DNA of 22,962 bases from CAXMST01 sp032122625. Its GTDB lineage: Bacteria; Actinomycetota; Thermoleophilia; Solirubrobacterales; 70-9. The notes beneath the pieces are model-generated. The model searched no databases. It was not told the DNA's origin and saw only the letters and a list, made by a program, of their open reading frames with translations. This document shows, one piece after another, positions 6,954 through 14,639 of the stretch (within the stretch, counting starts at the first letter, position 1; every line of letters starts with the position of its first letter). Position numbers and translations under genes: made by a program. The stretch lies in the NCBI GenBank assembly GCA_032122625.1, contig JAQBGG010000152.1:1-22962 (forward strand). The letters are read 5' to 3'.

Positions 6954-8548
6954 TGGCGATTCTGAAGACCCGCATAGACACCGGCTCGGCTCTGTACGCC
7001 GAGAACCGGGAGCAGATGCTCGGGCGGCTCGAGAAGCTGGCGGACGAGCAGGCGAAGGCACGCCTCGGGGGCGGCGAGCAGAAGATCGCCCGCCATCACG
7101 ATCGCGGCCGGATGCTGCCTCGCGAGCGGATCGAGATGCTGCTCGATCGCGACTCGCCTTTTCTGGAGCTGGCGCCGCTCGCCGCATACGGGTCCGAGTA
7201 CGAGCCGGGCGCATCGCTGGTCGCCGGCATCGGGGTCGTCGAGGGCATCGAGTGCCTGCTGACCGCCTCCGACCCGACGGTCCGCGGCGGTACGTCGAAC
7301 CCCTACACCCTTCGCAAGAGCCAGAGAATGCAGGAGATCGCCAGGGTCAACAGGCTGCCGGCGGTCGGGTTTGTCGAGTCCGGCGGTGCCGACCTGCCGC
7401 GCCAGAAGGAGATCTTCGTACCGGGCGGCGCCACCTTCCGCAACCTCACGCAGGCTTCGGCGGCCGGCGTTCCGACGGTGGCGCTGGTCACAGGGAACTC
7501 GACCGCCGGCGGCGCCTATCTGCCGGGCATGTCCGACTACGTGGTGATGGTCCGCGAGCAGGGCCTGATCTTTCTCGGCGGGCCACCGCTGGTCAAGATG
7601 GCGACCGGCGAGGAGGCCGAGGAGGAAGCGCTCGGCGGAGCTGAGATGCACTCCCGGGTCTCCGGTGTCTCGGAGTTCATGGCCAACGACGAGGTCGACC
7701 TCTGCCGGATCGGTCGCGAGATCGTCCGCAACCTCAACTGGCGCAAGTTGGGACCCGCGCCCCGGGGCTCCGGCGAGGAGCCGCTGTGCGACCCCGAGGA
7801 ACTGCTTGGGATCGCCTCTCACGACCTGCGGATCCCCTTCGACGCGCGCGAGGTGATCGCCCGGATCGTCGACGGCTCCCGCTTCGATGAGTTCAAGCCG
7901 GGATACGGGACGCAGCTGGTCACCGGGTGGGCGGAGCTGCACGGATACCCGGTCGCGATTCTCGCCAACAACGGCGTGCTGTTCAACGAGGATGCCGAGA
8001 AGGCGGCCCATTTCATCCAACTCGCCGACCAGGTCGACACGCCGCTCCTGTTCCTGCAGAACACGAGTGGGTACATCGTCGGAACCGACTACGAGCAGCG
8101 CGGGATCGTCAAGGCTGGGGCGAAGATGATCAACGCCGTCGCCAACACCGGCGTGCCGAAGCTGACCCTGATGATGGGCGGCTCCTACGGCGCCGGCAAC
8201 TACGGCATGTGCGGTCGGAGCTTTGAGCCCCGCTTCATCTTCGCCTGGCCCAATTACAAGACGGCCGTGATGGGTCCCAAGCAGCTTGCCGGCGTGATGG
8301 AGATAGTCGCCCGCGGCAAGGCGGCGCGCACTGGTACCGAGGTGGACGAGGAGCAGCTTGCCGCGGTAACCAAGGCTGTCGAGGATCAGATCGAGGCCGA
8401 GTCCGACGCCTTCATCTCCTCCGGAGAACTCTGGGACGACGGCATGATCGACCCCCGCGACACGCGGACGGCGCTGGGCATCGCGCTCTCGGCCTCCCAC
8501 GGCAACGAGGTCGCCGGCTCGCGCCGGTTCGGCGTCTTCAGGATGTGA
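6953..8548 (+). CDS. Acyl-CoA carboxylase, carboxyltransferase (beta) subunit
   Basis: This 531-residue protein is a biotin-dependent carboxyltransferase that moves the carboxyl group from carboxybiotin to an acyl-CoA. It shows the two crotonase-like halves of the family: an N-terminal half with GGTSNPYTLRKSQRM, VESGGADLPRQ, TGNSTAGGAYLPGMSDY and GPPLVKMATGEE, and a C-terminal half with LANNGVLFNEDAEKAAHFIQ, LLFLQNTSGYIVG and MMGGSYGAGNYGMCGRSF. The layout is closest to methylcrotonyl-CoA or geranyl-CoA carboxylase beta subunits, but where many have MWPNARISVMGGEQAA this has AWPNYKTAVMGPKQLA, so the substrate should be left open. TTG at 6953-6955 is the only start compatible with the family N-terminus; no ribosome binding site is seen. 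Its stop overlaps a possible GTG of the next gene, so both are one operon. Confidence 0.93.
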   Translation: MAILKTRIDTGSALYAENREQMLGRLEKLADEQAKARLGGGEQKIARHHDRGRMLPRERIEMLLDRDSPFLELAPLAAYGSEYEPGASLVAGIGVVEGIECLLTASDPTVRGGTSNPYTLRKSQRMQEIARVNRLPAVGFVESGGADLPRQKEIFVPGGATFRNLTQASAAGVPTVALVTGNSTAGGAYLPGMSDYVVMVREQGLIFLGGPPLVKMATGEEAEEEALGGAEMHSRVSGVSEFMANDEVDLCRIGREIVRNLNWRKLGPAPRGSGEEPLCDPEELLGIASHDLRIPFDAREVIARIVDGSRFDEFKPGYGTQLVTGWAELHGYPVAILANNGVLFNEDAEKAAHFIQLADQVDTPLLFLQNTSGYIVGTDYEQRGIVKAGAKMINAVANTGVPKLTLMMGGSYGAGNYGMCGRSFEPRFIFAWPNYKTAVMGPKQLAGVMEIVARGKAARTGTEVDEEQLAAVTKAVEDQIEAESDAFISSGELWDDGMIDPRDTRTALGIALSASHGNEVAGSRRFGVFRM

Positions 8549-8556
8549 TCGATGCG

Positions 8557-10608
8557 ATGAGCGAGCAACGTCAGATCAGCAAGGTCCTGGTGGCCAACCG
8601 CGGCGAGATCGCCCGGCGGGTGTTCGCCGGCTGCCGGCGGATGGGGATCGCCACGGTCGCGATCTACTCGGAGCCGGACGCGGAGGCCGCGTTCGTGGCC
8701 GAGGCCGATGAGGCGGTGCCGCTCGGTGGCACCACGGCCGCCGATTCCTACCTGCGCCCCGGCGCCGTGATCGACGCAGCCCGCGTCAGCGGCGCCGACG
8801 CGATCCACCCCGGGTATGGGTTCCTGGCCGAGAACGCCGACTTCGCCGCCGCCGTCGGGGCCGCCGGTCTGATCTGGATCGGGCCGCCGCCGGAGGCGAT
8901 CGAGGCGATGGGCTCGAAGGTCAGGGCCCGGGCGATGATGGAGCGGGCCGGGGTGCCGGTGCTTCCCGGCGTCGAGCTGACCGATGGCGCCGACCCCCAG
9001 GCCGAGGCTGAGCGGATCGGATTTCCCCTGCTGGTCAAGGCCTCCGCCGGCGGCGGAGGCAAGGGCATGCGGACAGTCACTGAGGCGGCCGATCTGCTCG
9101 CGGCCATCGACGGAGCCCGGCGCGAGGCGGAGGGCGCATTCGGCGACGGGACGCTCTTCCTCGAGCGCCTGCTCGATCGTCCCAGGCATGTCGAGATCCA
9201 GGTCTTCGCCGACGTCCATGGCAACACGGTCAGTCTTGGAGAGCGTGAGTGCTCGATCCAGCGGCGCCATCAGAAGGTGATCGAGGAGGCACCTTCGCCG
9301 GCGGTTGACCACGAGCTGCGGGCGCGGATGGGCGAGGCTGCCGTCGCCGCGGCCGAGGCGGGGGCCTACGTCGGCGCCGGCACGGTCGAGTTCTTGCTCG
9401 CTGCGGACGGAGAGTTCTTCTTCCTCGAGATGAACACCCGGCTTCAGGTCGAGCACCCGGTGACGGAAATGGTCACGGGCCTCGATCTGGTGCGATTGCA
9501 ACTGCTCGTCGCGATGGGGGAGGAACTCCCGGCCGAGGTGCACGAGGTGCGCCCCCTTGGCCATGCGATCGAGGTCCGCCTCTACGCGGAGGATGCAGCG
9601 GCCGGCTTCCTGCCCCAGACGGGCACCCTCGACGGCTTCGCCTTCGAGGGCCTCGCCCCCGGCGAGCCCGTTATTCAGTTCGAGGTCGCCGATCCGGCGG
9701 CCGGAGGCCTGCCCCTGAGGGTCGACTCCGGCGTCGGCGCGGGCAGCGTCGTCTCTCCGCACTACGACCCGATGCTGGCCAAGGTGATCGCCTGGGCGCC
9801 AACTCGGAGCGAGGCAGCCGGTCGTCTGGCGACCGCGGTCGCGGCCTCCAACATCACCGGTCTGGTCACCAACCGCGACCTCCTCCTTCGCGTGCTTCGA
9901 CATCCCGCGTTTCTGGTGGGCGAGACCGATACGGGCTTCCTCGGCCGCCACGACGGTCTCGCGCTGCCGTTGCTCGCCGCCGGCGGCGAGCGCCTGCACG
10001 CCGCGGCTGCCGCCCTGGCGGCGATCACCGGTGGCGACGGCCCGCTCGGTTTTGCTCCTTCCGGTTGGCGAAACAACCCGTCGGCCCCGCAGCGGCGCAG
10101 TTTCGAGGGGGCGTCCGGCGAGCTGGCGGTTGAGTACGAGATCGGGTGCGGGGGGCTGTGGATGACTATCAACGGTGAGCCGCTGGCCGAGCCCGTGCTG
10201 CACGGGGGGCTCCGTGAGGAGGAGGAGGGATCCCCTCGGCGGATCGACCTCGAGGTCGGCGGTGTGCGGCGGACCTATCTCGTCCAGCGAGCCGGTGACG
10301 GGCTCGGCTGGCACGTCAATAGCCCGCTCGGTCAATCGAGTCTGCCCGAGGTCCCGCGTTATCCCACCGGCGAGGAGGCCGAGGCGGAGGGGGCGATGGT
10401 GGCGCCGATGCCCGGCAAGGTGCTCAGGCTGGCGGTAGAGCAGGGGGCGGAGGTTGCTGCAGGCGATCTGATCGCTGTGCTCGAAGCGATGAAGATGGAG
10501 CACGAGTTGACCGCGCCGGCCTCCGGAACGCTGACCGAGTTGCGCGTCTCCGAGGGAGATCAGCTCGACTCGGGCGCGGTCCTCGGGGTGATTGACAGCT
10601 CCGCCTGA
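8557..10608 (+). CDS. Acyl-CoA carboxylase alpha subunit: biotin carboxylase fused to biotin carrier domain
   Basis: This subunit carboxylates its own biotin with ATP and bicarbonate and hands it to the carboxyltransferase encoded just upstream. Order of parts: biotin-carboxylase N-domain (KVLVANRGEIARRVF), HPGYGFLAEN, the ATP-grasp glycine loop KASAGGGGKGMR, ERECSIQRRHQKVIEEAP, EMNTRLQVEHPVTE, then the C-domain RLYAEDAAAGFLPQTG, an intermediate region of about 150 residues with little likeness, and a C-terminal biotinyl domain with EAMKMEHELTAP, Lys646 being the biotin site. The 683 residues and this layout match MCC-alpha/AccA-type proteins of actinobacteria. I start at the ATG at 8557; a GTG at 8545 overlapping the upstream stop codon as GTGA is equally possible. 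The neighbouring bio genes would supply its cofactor. Confidence 0.94.
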   Translation: MSEQRQISKVLVANRGEIARRVFAGCRRMGIATVAIYSEPDAEAAFVAEADEAVPLGGTTAADSYLRPGAVIDAARVSGADAIHPGYGFLAENADFAAAVGAAGLIWIGPPPEAIEAMGSKVRARAMMERAGVPVLPGVELTDGADPQAEAERIGFPLLVKASAGGGGKGMRTVTEAADLLAAIDGARREAEGAFGDGTLFLERLLDRPRHVEIQVFADVHGNTVSLGERECSIQRRHQKVIEEAPSPAVDHELRARMGEAAVAAAEAGAYVGAGTVEFLLAADGEFFFLEMNTRLQVEHPVTEMVTGLDLVRLQLLVAMGEELPAEVHEVRPLGHAIEVRLYAEDAAAGFLPQTGTLDGFAFEGLAPGEPVIQFEVADPAAGGLPLRVDSGVGAGSVVSPHYDPMLAKVIAWAPTRSEAAGRLATAVAASNITGLVTNRDLLLRVLRHPAFLVGETDTGFLGRHDGLALPLLAAGGERLHAAAAALAAITGGDGPLGFAPSGWRNNPSAPQRRSFEGASGELAVEYEIGCGGLWMTINGEPLAEPVLHGGLREEEEGSPRRIDLEVGGVRRTYLVQRAGDGLGWHVNSPLGQSSLPEVPRYPTGEEAEAEGAMVAPMPGKVLRLAVEQGAEVAAGDLIAVLEAMKMEHELTAPASGTLTELRVSEGDQLDSGAVLGVIDSSA

Positions 10609-10713
10609 TCAGCGCGCAACTGGGACTCCCGAGCCGGCGATAAGGCGCCCCTGGCTCGTTTGAGCGTTTCCTAAGAGTTCAACGAGTTTCTCTATGTGCG
10701 AAGACTTTTTCGC

Positions 10714-10797
10714 TATATTGTTTGTGGGGGCGGTGTTTGCTCCCCTTTTACCGCCCCACTATTGAATCGGCCGCCCCCGGGCGGCCGATTCCTCTTG
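10714..10797 (+). ncRNA. Candidate short structured RNA or attenuator behind the carboxylase genes
   Basis: In an AT-rich patch, TATATT (10714-10719) precedes a G-run at 10726-10730. From there two hairpins follow: GGGGCGGT (10727-10734) pairs with ACCGCCCC (10750-10757), then a 12-bp stem at 10764-10791. The same G-run could instead pair with TCCCC at 10741-10745, which is directly followed by TTTT, giving a terminator-like form that excludes the longer stem. No clear -35 is seen. It could be a small RNA, an attenuator for the next gene, or simply stacked terminators of the carboxylase operon. Confidence 0.3.
10764..10791. terminator. Strong 12-bp hairpin terminator after the carboxylase operon
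   Basis: GAATCGGCCGCC and GGCGGCCGATTC form a perfect 12-bp stem with the loop CCCG. It is followed on the plus strand by CTCTTG, only moderately T-rich. It lies 155 nt beyond the stop of the biotin carboxylase gene and would stop transcription from it. Confidence 0.6.
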
Positions 10798-10829
10798 CGG
10801 GCCTGATCGTGTCCGTAAGCTGAGCCTCC

Positions 10830-11157
10830 ATGGGAGACGAGATCTTCGGCGCCGGCGAGGGCCGGCGCTCGCCGGATCGAGCTCGAGCTCGAGCACCACG
10901 CCAACGGGCTCGCCTACTTCGAGCTCCGACCTCGGCGCGATCGCAGCTCATGCGATCTGATCGGCCGCTTCGACGGCGCCGAGATCGCAGGCGCGCTGCC
11001 GCGCCTGATGGGCGCGCGTCGCTTTGCCGTAAATCACCTGCTGGCCGAACGCGGCGCCATGAGCTTCCCCTTCCCGCCCGGCACCGGCTGGGTCGGCCTG
11101 ATCGAGCGGCTGGAGAGCCGGCGACCGAAACGCGCCGGCGAAGACGCGGACCGCTGA
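10830..11157 (+). pseudogene. Frameshifted small gene of unknown function
   Basis: The ATG at 10830 opens a frame that reads MGDEIFGAGEG and then turns into Arg/Ala-rich sequence typical of a wrong frame. From about 10875 the +1 frame reads like a real protein of about 95 residues: IELELEHHANGLAYFELRP, then LIGRFDGAEIAGALPRL, FAVNHLLAERGAMSFPFPP, and a stop TGA at 11155-11157. That frame has no start codon after its upstream stop at 10816. One extra base between about 10850 and 10880, in a GC-rich run just before GAGCTCGAGCTCGAGC, would explain this. I do not recognise the family. It converges with the PAP2 gene, 18 nt apart. A sequencing error is a fair alternative to a true mutation. Confidence 0.45.
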
Positions 11158-11175
11158 CCAATCGGGGCTAGCTGC

Positions 11176-12123
11176 TCACGGTGCTGCGCCCACGAGACCG
11201 CCACGCCGTCGCTCCCACGAGTTCCAAGCCGCCATCACCGCGCCGGCGTAGAACCAGCCCAACAGCACGTCGAAGAAGTAGTGCTCGCCGGTCGCGATCA
11301 GGGTCAGCGCCATCGCCAGCGGATACAACGCAAGCAGCGGCCGCAGGCCGGGGCGCACCCGGCTCCAGAGGAAGATCGCCACCAGCGCCGTGAAGCCGGC
11401 GTGCAACGAGGGCACGGCGGCAACCAGGTTGACGGTCTCCTGGCCCCTGGAGAAGAGGCCCGCCGTGGCCACGCCGAGCGCGTTGAAGCCCTCCGAGGTG
11501 GTGCGATCGACCCCTTCGAGCAGACCCTGCTCCGCCGCCATCCAGGGCGGCGCCGCGGGGAAGGCGATGTAGGTCGCAAGGCCGGCCAGGGCGAGCGTCA
11601 CCAGGCGCCTCGTGTAGCGCAGGAAGGCGATCCGCTCACGGGCCCAAAGAACGCCGGCGACCGCGAACGGGACGATGAAGTAGGAGGTGTAGACGATCGA
11701 GAAGGCCACGTCCCACCCGGTGACGACGCCAGGCTGATGGAGACGGGCCTGAAGCCACTCGGTCGGCGTCTGGCCGAGAAAGAGGAGACGATCGAAGTCG
11801 ATCATCGCCTGCAGGTGAACGTCGATCCCGAGCGAGTCGGCCGCGCCGCGCGTCAGGTCGTAGGCGCCCAGCACGACCACGATCGGCAACCAGTCGAGGG
11901 CGATCTGGAGGATCTGCCGGGGGTGCCGGCCCACCGAGACGCAGACGAGCGCGCCACAGGTCCAGGCGACAACCAGCTCACGTTGGGCGGGGATCCCATA
12001 GCGGAAGCTCCACAAGACCAGCACGACGAAGTAGAGGCCGAGGGCGCAGCGGCGCACGACGGCCCAGTGTGCGAAGCGGAAATCGACCCGCTGCTCGACC
12101 GCGACGCGTGCGTACTCGTTCAC
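11176..12123 (-). CDS. PAP2-superfamily integral membrane protein (inositolphosphotransferase / phosphatase-like)
   Basis: A polytopic membrane protein of 315 residues with about six hydrophobic segments. It carries the PAP2 histidine motifs: VAAVPSLHAGF (motif 2) and ATGEHYFFDVLLGW (motif 3), in the arrangement of the PAP2_3 branch that includes inositol phosphorylceramide synthase-like and mycobacterial homologues. Such proteins remove or transfer phosphate-linked head groups on lipids at the outer face of the membrane. Which lipid is acted on cannot be seen. The GTG at 12121-12123 is the only suitable start; there is no ribosome binding site but TAGATT lies 6 nt upstream. The gene stands alone on the minus strand behind a pair of hairpins that end the SnoaL-like gene. 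Confidence 0.88.
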   Translation of the reverse strand: MNEYARVAVEQRVDFRFAHWAVVRRCALGLYFVVLVLWSFRYGIPAQRELVVAWTCGALVCVSVGRHPRQILQIALDWLPIVVVLGAYDLTRGAADSLGIDVHLQAMIDFDRLLFLGQTPTEWLQARLHQPGVVTGWDVAFSIVYTSYFIVPFAVAGVLWARERIAFLRYTRRLVTLALAGLATYIAFPAAPPWMAAEQGLLEGVDRTTSEGFNALGVATAGLFSRGQETVNLVAAVPSLHAGFTALVAIFLWSRVRPGLRPLLALYPLAMALTLIATGEHYFFDVLLGWFYAGAVMAAWNSWERRRGGLVGAAP

Positions 12124-12135
12124 AGACGCAATCTA
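12124..12135 (-). promoter_or_regulatory. Candidate leaderless promoter (-10 TAGATT) of the PAP2 gene
   Basis: TAGATT (12130-12135, minus strand) is followed by six bases and the GTG start. No ribosome binding site fits in the gap, and no good -35 is seen at the usual distance. The spacing matches the TANNNT-N6/7-start pattern of leaderless genes in actinobacteria. Confidence 0.4.
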
Positions 12136-12205
12136 TGCCGGATGCTGACAAAAGTACATCTCGACGCCCCGCGCACGGCACGACGAGCAGTCTGCGCAAG
12201 CCATC

Positions 12206-12245
12206 GGCCCGCTTGTCGGGCCGCGAACCGGCGCTTGAGCGCCGG
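12206..12245 (-). terminator. Twin hairpins downstream of the SnoaL-like gene
   Basis: Two inverted repeats follow the SnoaL-like stop codon on the minus strand: CCGGCGC-TTGA-GCGCCGG (12228-12245, 7-bp stem) and GGCCCG-CTTGT-CGGGCC (12206-12222, 6-bp stem). Neither has a T-run. Their place, about 20 nt after the stop and ahead of the PAP2 promoter, suggests a terminator. Confidence 0.45.
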
Positions 12246-12263
12246 GCTCGCGGCCGTCGCCGT

Positions 12264-12659
12264 CTAGGACCAGAACTCGTCCCAGGCGTGGAGGTCGTAA
12301 AAGTGCTCCCGGCCGGAGGTAACCCGGCCGTCCTCGATCTCGAAGGCGAGGCAGCAGTCAACGTCGAGGTGCTTGCCGTTGCGCTCGCCGCTGTTGTGAT
12401 GAATGCCGACGGCGTGGCCGTCGTCATCTGCGACCACCTGCAGCAACTCCGCCTTGAAGGTCCCCTGCGTGTCGCCTCCATAGCGGCCGAACTGGGCGAA
12501 GGCCGCATCGCGGCCGACATGGTCGCCGGCGATCGGGCTGCGTCCCGGCGTGTGCCAGGAAGCGTTCTCGTCGAAGAGCTCGGTCAGCGTCTCCATGTCG
12601 CCGGCGTTGAAGGCCGCGTAGCCGCGTCGCACGAGCTCGGCGTTCTCCTCTGCACTCAT
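12264..12659 (-). CDS. SnoaL-like / NTF2-fold protein
   Basis: A 131-residue protein of the SnoaL-like (ketosteroid-isomerase, NTF2) fold. The N-terminus MSAEENAELVRRGYAAFNAGD followed by MetEThr-Leu and ELFDENASWHTPG is the hallmark of these cone-shaped alpha+beta proteins, and the end FEIEDGRVTSGREHFYDLHAWDEFW is the usual last strand region. Members act as polyketide cyclases, isomerases or dehydratases, or have no known catalysis, so the substrate is open. The ATG has a strong AGGAGGGG eleven bases upstream, unlike several neighbours. It is a single-gene unit, divergent from the dehydrogenase gene 205 nt away and ended by the hairpins downstream. Confidence 0.88.
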   Translation of the reverse strand: MSAEENAELVRRGYAAFNAGDMETLTELFDENASWHTPGRSPIAGDHVGRDAAFAQFGRYGGDTQGTFKAELLQVVADDDGHAVGIHHNSGERNGKHLDVDCCLAFEIEDGRVTSGREHFYDLHAWDEFWS

Positions 12660-12864
12660 CTGTTTCCCCTCCTACTCGCCGTTGTCAGTACAGCCGCGAC
12701 AGTACTCCCCTCCCGCCTCACGCGCCTCGCGCTACGACGCCGGAACGGGAACCGCTACTCTCGGCGTGCAGCCGGCGATCGAGTAGCCGGGTCCGACGTT
12801 CTCGTAGCCGAAGCGGGGCCGCATCAGTTGCCGGTCATTGTGTGATCAGGGGCGACACAGAGGG

Positions 12865-13857
12865 ATGAACGCAAACGCGCCCGAGACGATGCGCGCCGTC
12901 GTGCTCGATGCCCCGGGCCCCCCGGAAGCGTTGAGCGTTCGCGAGATCCCGGTCCCAACGCCCGACCCAGCCTGGGTGCTGATCGAGGTCAGGGCCTTCG
13001 GGTTGAATCGCTCCGAGCTCCACACCCGGCTCGGGCTCGCCGAGGGCGTGGCCTTCCCGCGAGTCCTCGGCATCGAGGCGACGGGCGTCGTCGCGGCCTG
13101 CCCCGGCGGAGAGTTCGAGGTCGGAGAGCAGGTCGTCGCGATGATGGGCGGCATGGGCCGAACCTTCGACGGCGGCTATGCCGAGTACACGTCGGTCCCC
13201 GCCGCTCAGGTGATCGGGTTCAGCAGCGAGCTCGACTGGTCAACCCTCGGAGCCGTGCCGGAGATGCTGCAGACGGCGAACGGCTCGCTCACCGTCGGGC
13301 TCGACGCGCAGCCGGGCGAGTCGATCCTGATCCGCGGTGGCACCTCGTCGATCGGAATGGCCACGGCGGTGCTCGCCAAACAGCGCGAGATGACGGTCCT
13401 CTCCACCACCCGAAACCCCGCCAAGGCCGAGACCCTGACCGATATCGGCGTCGATCAGGTGATCGTCGACGACGGCAAAGTGGCCGAGCAGGTGCGAGCG
13501 GTTCTCCCAGACGGCGTCGACAACGCACTCGAGCTGATCGGCACGCCGACCCTGCCCGACACCCTGCGCGCGACCAAGGTCCACGGGGTGGTCTGCTTCA
13601 CCGGGATGCTGTCGAACGAATGGACCGTGAAGAACTTCTACCCGATCGAGTACCTGCCCACGGGCGTGCGCCTCACCGCCTACGGGGGTGACGCCGCCGA
13701 CCTGCCGGCCGCGGTGCTACAGGAGTTCCTCGCCGACGTGGCCGCGGGCCGCGCAGTCGTCCCGGTGCACCGTCGTTTCGACCTGGACGAGATCCAGGAG
13801 GCGCACGCCTACATGGAGGCCGGCGGCGCCAGCGGCAAGCTCGTGGTCACAACCTAG
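12865..13857 (+). CDS. Zinc-free medium-chain dehydrogenase, NADPH:quinone oxidoreductase type
   Basis: An MDR-superfamily protein of 330 residues. The N-terminal GroES-like lobe has MRAVVLDAPG, VLIEVRAFGLNRSELHTR and VLGIEATGVVAACPGG; the Rossmann part has ILIRGGTSSIGMATAVLAK and later VDNALELIGTPTL. The structural and catalytic Cys/His set of zinc alcohol dehydrogenases is missing and LNRSE fits the quinone-oxidoreductase (zeta-crystallin-like) branch, which reduces quinones or enones with NADPH. I choose the ATG at 12865, although its GAGGG lies right against it; a TTG at 12838 and an ATG at 12889 are alternatives. Directly behind it on the same strand is a broken relative, so the two may once have been a pair. 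Confidence 0.9.
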   Translation: MNANAPETMRAVVLDAPGPPEALSVREIPVPTPDPAWVLIEVRAFGLNRSELHTRLGLAEGVAFPRVLGIEATGVVAACPGGEFEVGEQVVAMMGGMGRTFDGGYAEYTSVPAAQVIGFSSELDWSTLGAVPEMLQTANGSLTVGLDAQPGESILIRGGTSSIGMATAVLAKQREMTVLSTTRNPAKAETLTDIGVDQVIVDDGKVAEQVRAVLPDGVDNALELIGTPTLPDTLRATKVHGVVCFTGMLSNEWTVKNFYPIEYLPTGVRLTAYGGDAADLPAAVLQEFLADVAAGRAVVPVHRRFDLDEIQEAHAYMEAGGASGKLVVTT

Positions 13858-13983
13858 ATGCGTGCCCCCCGCCGACCGTCGGGAACGCAGGCGCCGGGTC
13901 GTGATGACGTCAACCACCGACCTGCCCTGAAACCCGGCCAGGGGACCCGGGCGCTGATACGCTCGCCGGCAGTGGCCGAGACG

Positions 13984-14444
13984 ATGCGAGCGATGGGAGC
14001 CACCGGCGACGGCGTCGAGCTCGCCGAGCTACCGATCCCAACGCCGGGATCCGGCGAAGTGCGGGTCAAGGTGATCGCCTCCGCGGTCAACGCGGGGGAG
14101 GCGAAGATCATCGACGGGGACTTCGTCGGGCGATTTCTGCATGCGAAGACCTCGCCACTCGTGCTCGGAAGGGACGTCGCGGGTACCGTCGACGCCCTCG
14201 GCGACGGCGTGACGGCAAGCGCCTCGGCGCTCAGGTCACGGCCGTCTGCGGCACCGGGGATGTCGAGCGCGTCGAGGCCCTCGGAGCCGATGAAGTCATC
14301 GACCGCAAGGAGTCCGACCCGCTCGACGCCGAGTCGTCCTACGACGTGGTCTTCGACACGCCGGCGGTGCACTCGTTCGGCCACTGCGCGAGGGCCCTGC
14401 AGCCCGGTGGCACCTACGTCACCAGGTGGATCGCGACCGGGTAG
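13984..14444 (+). pseudogene. Decayed quinone oxidoreductase-like gene with internal deletion and frameshift
   Basis: The first part reads MRAMGATGDGVELAELPIP, VIASAVNAGEAKIIDGDF and PLVLGRDVAGTVDALGDGVT, the GroES-like start of a second medium-chain dehydrogenase. At about 14213 it passes, in another frame, straight into KRLGAQVTAVCGTGDVERV, ALGADEVIDRKESDP and YDVVFDTPAV, sequence that in intact relatives lies about 80-100 codons later. The loop that closes the active site and the glycine-rich NADPH motif are gone. A stop TAG follows at 14442-14444, and beyond it, in yet another frame, GRVVVDVAEG resembles the usual last strand of such enzymes, so a second deletion near the end is likely. 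It cannot make an active enzyme. An intact relative stands just upstream. Confidence 0.75.
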
Positions 14445-14639
14445 GGCGGGTCGTCGTCGACGTCGCCGAGGGATGGGCTCCATGAGGGGCCGGATCGCCC
14501 GCCGCGCTTGCCGTTAGTGCCTAGGCCTCCTGCGCTGGCGGACGCCAAAGCAGGACCTTGGAGACGATCAGCAGGGCCCCGGGCGCGTGCCGGAGAGGGC
14601 CGACCGTGGTGAGGCAGACTCCGGCCGCCGCCGCTCCCT
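14445..14639. other. Gene-free stretch behind the decayed dehydrogenase
   Basis: Bases 14445-14490 hold the last traces of the decayed dehydrogenase. The rest, up to the sulfatase stop codon, shows no start codon with a convincing frame. On the minus strand an open frame of about 39 codons without a start ends at a TAG at 14521-14523; it includes a short hydrophobic run but nothing I recognise. Confidence 0.4.

Noticed and set aside
8386..10503. A 705-codon open frame on the minus strand opposite the biotin carboxylase gene
   Set aside because: It is a by-product of high third-position GC on the opposite strand; its translation lacks any domain and is rich in Arg, Gly, His and Asp. The plus-strand gene is beyond doubt.
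10830..11171. The 113-codon frame from the ATG at 10830 as an intact gene
   Set aside because: After the first eleven residues it becomes Arg/Ala/Pro-rich in the style of a wrong frame, whereas the neighbouring frame is protein-like; treated as a frameshifted gene.
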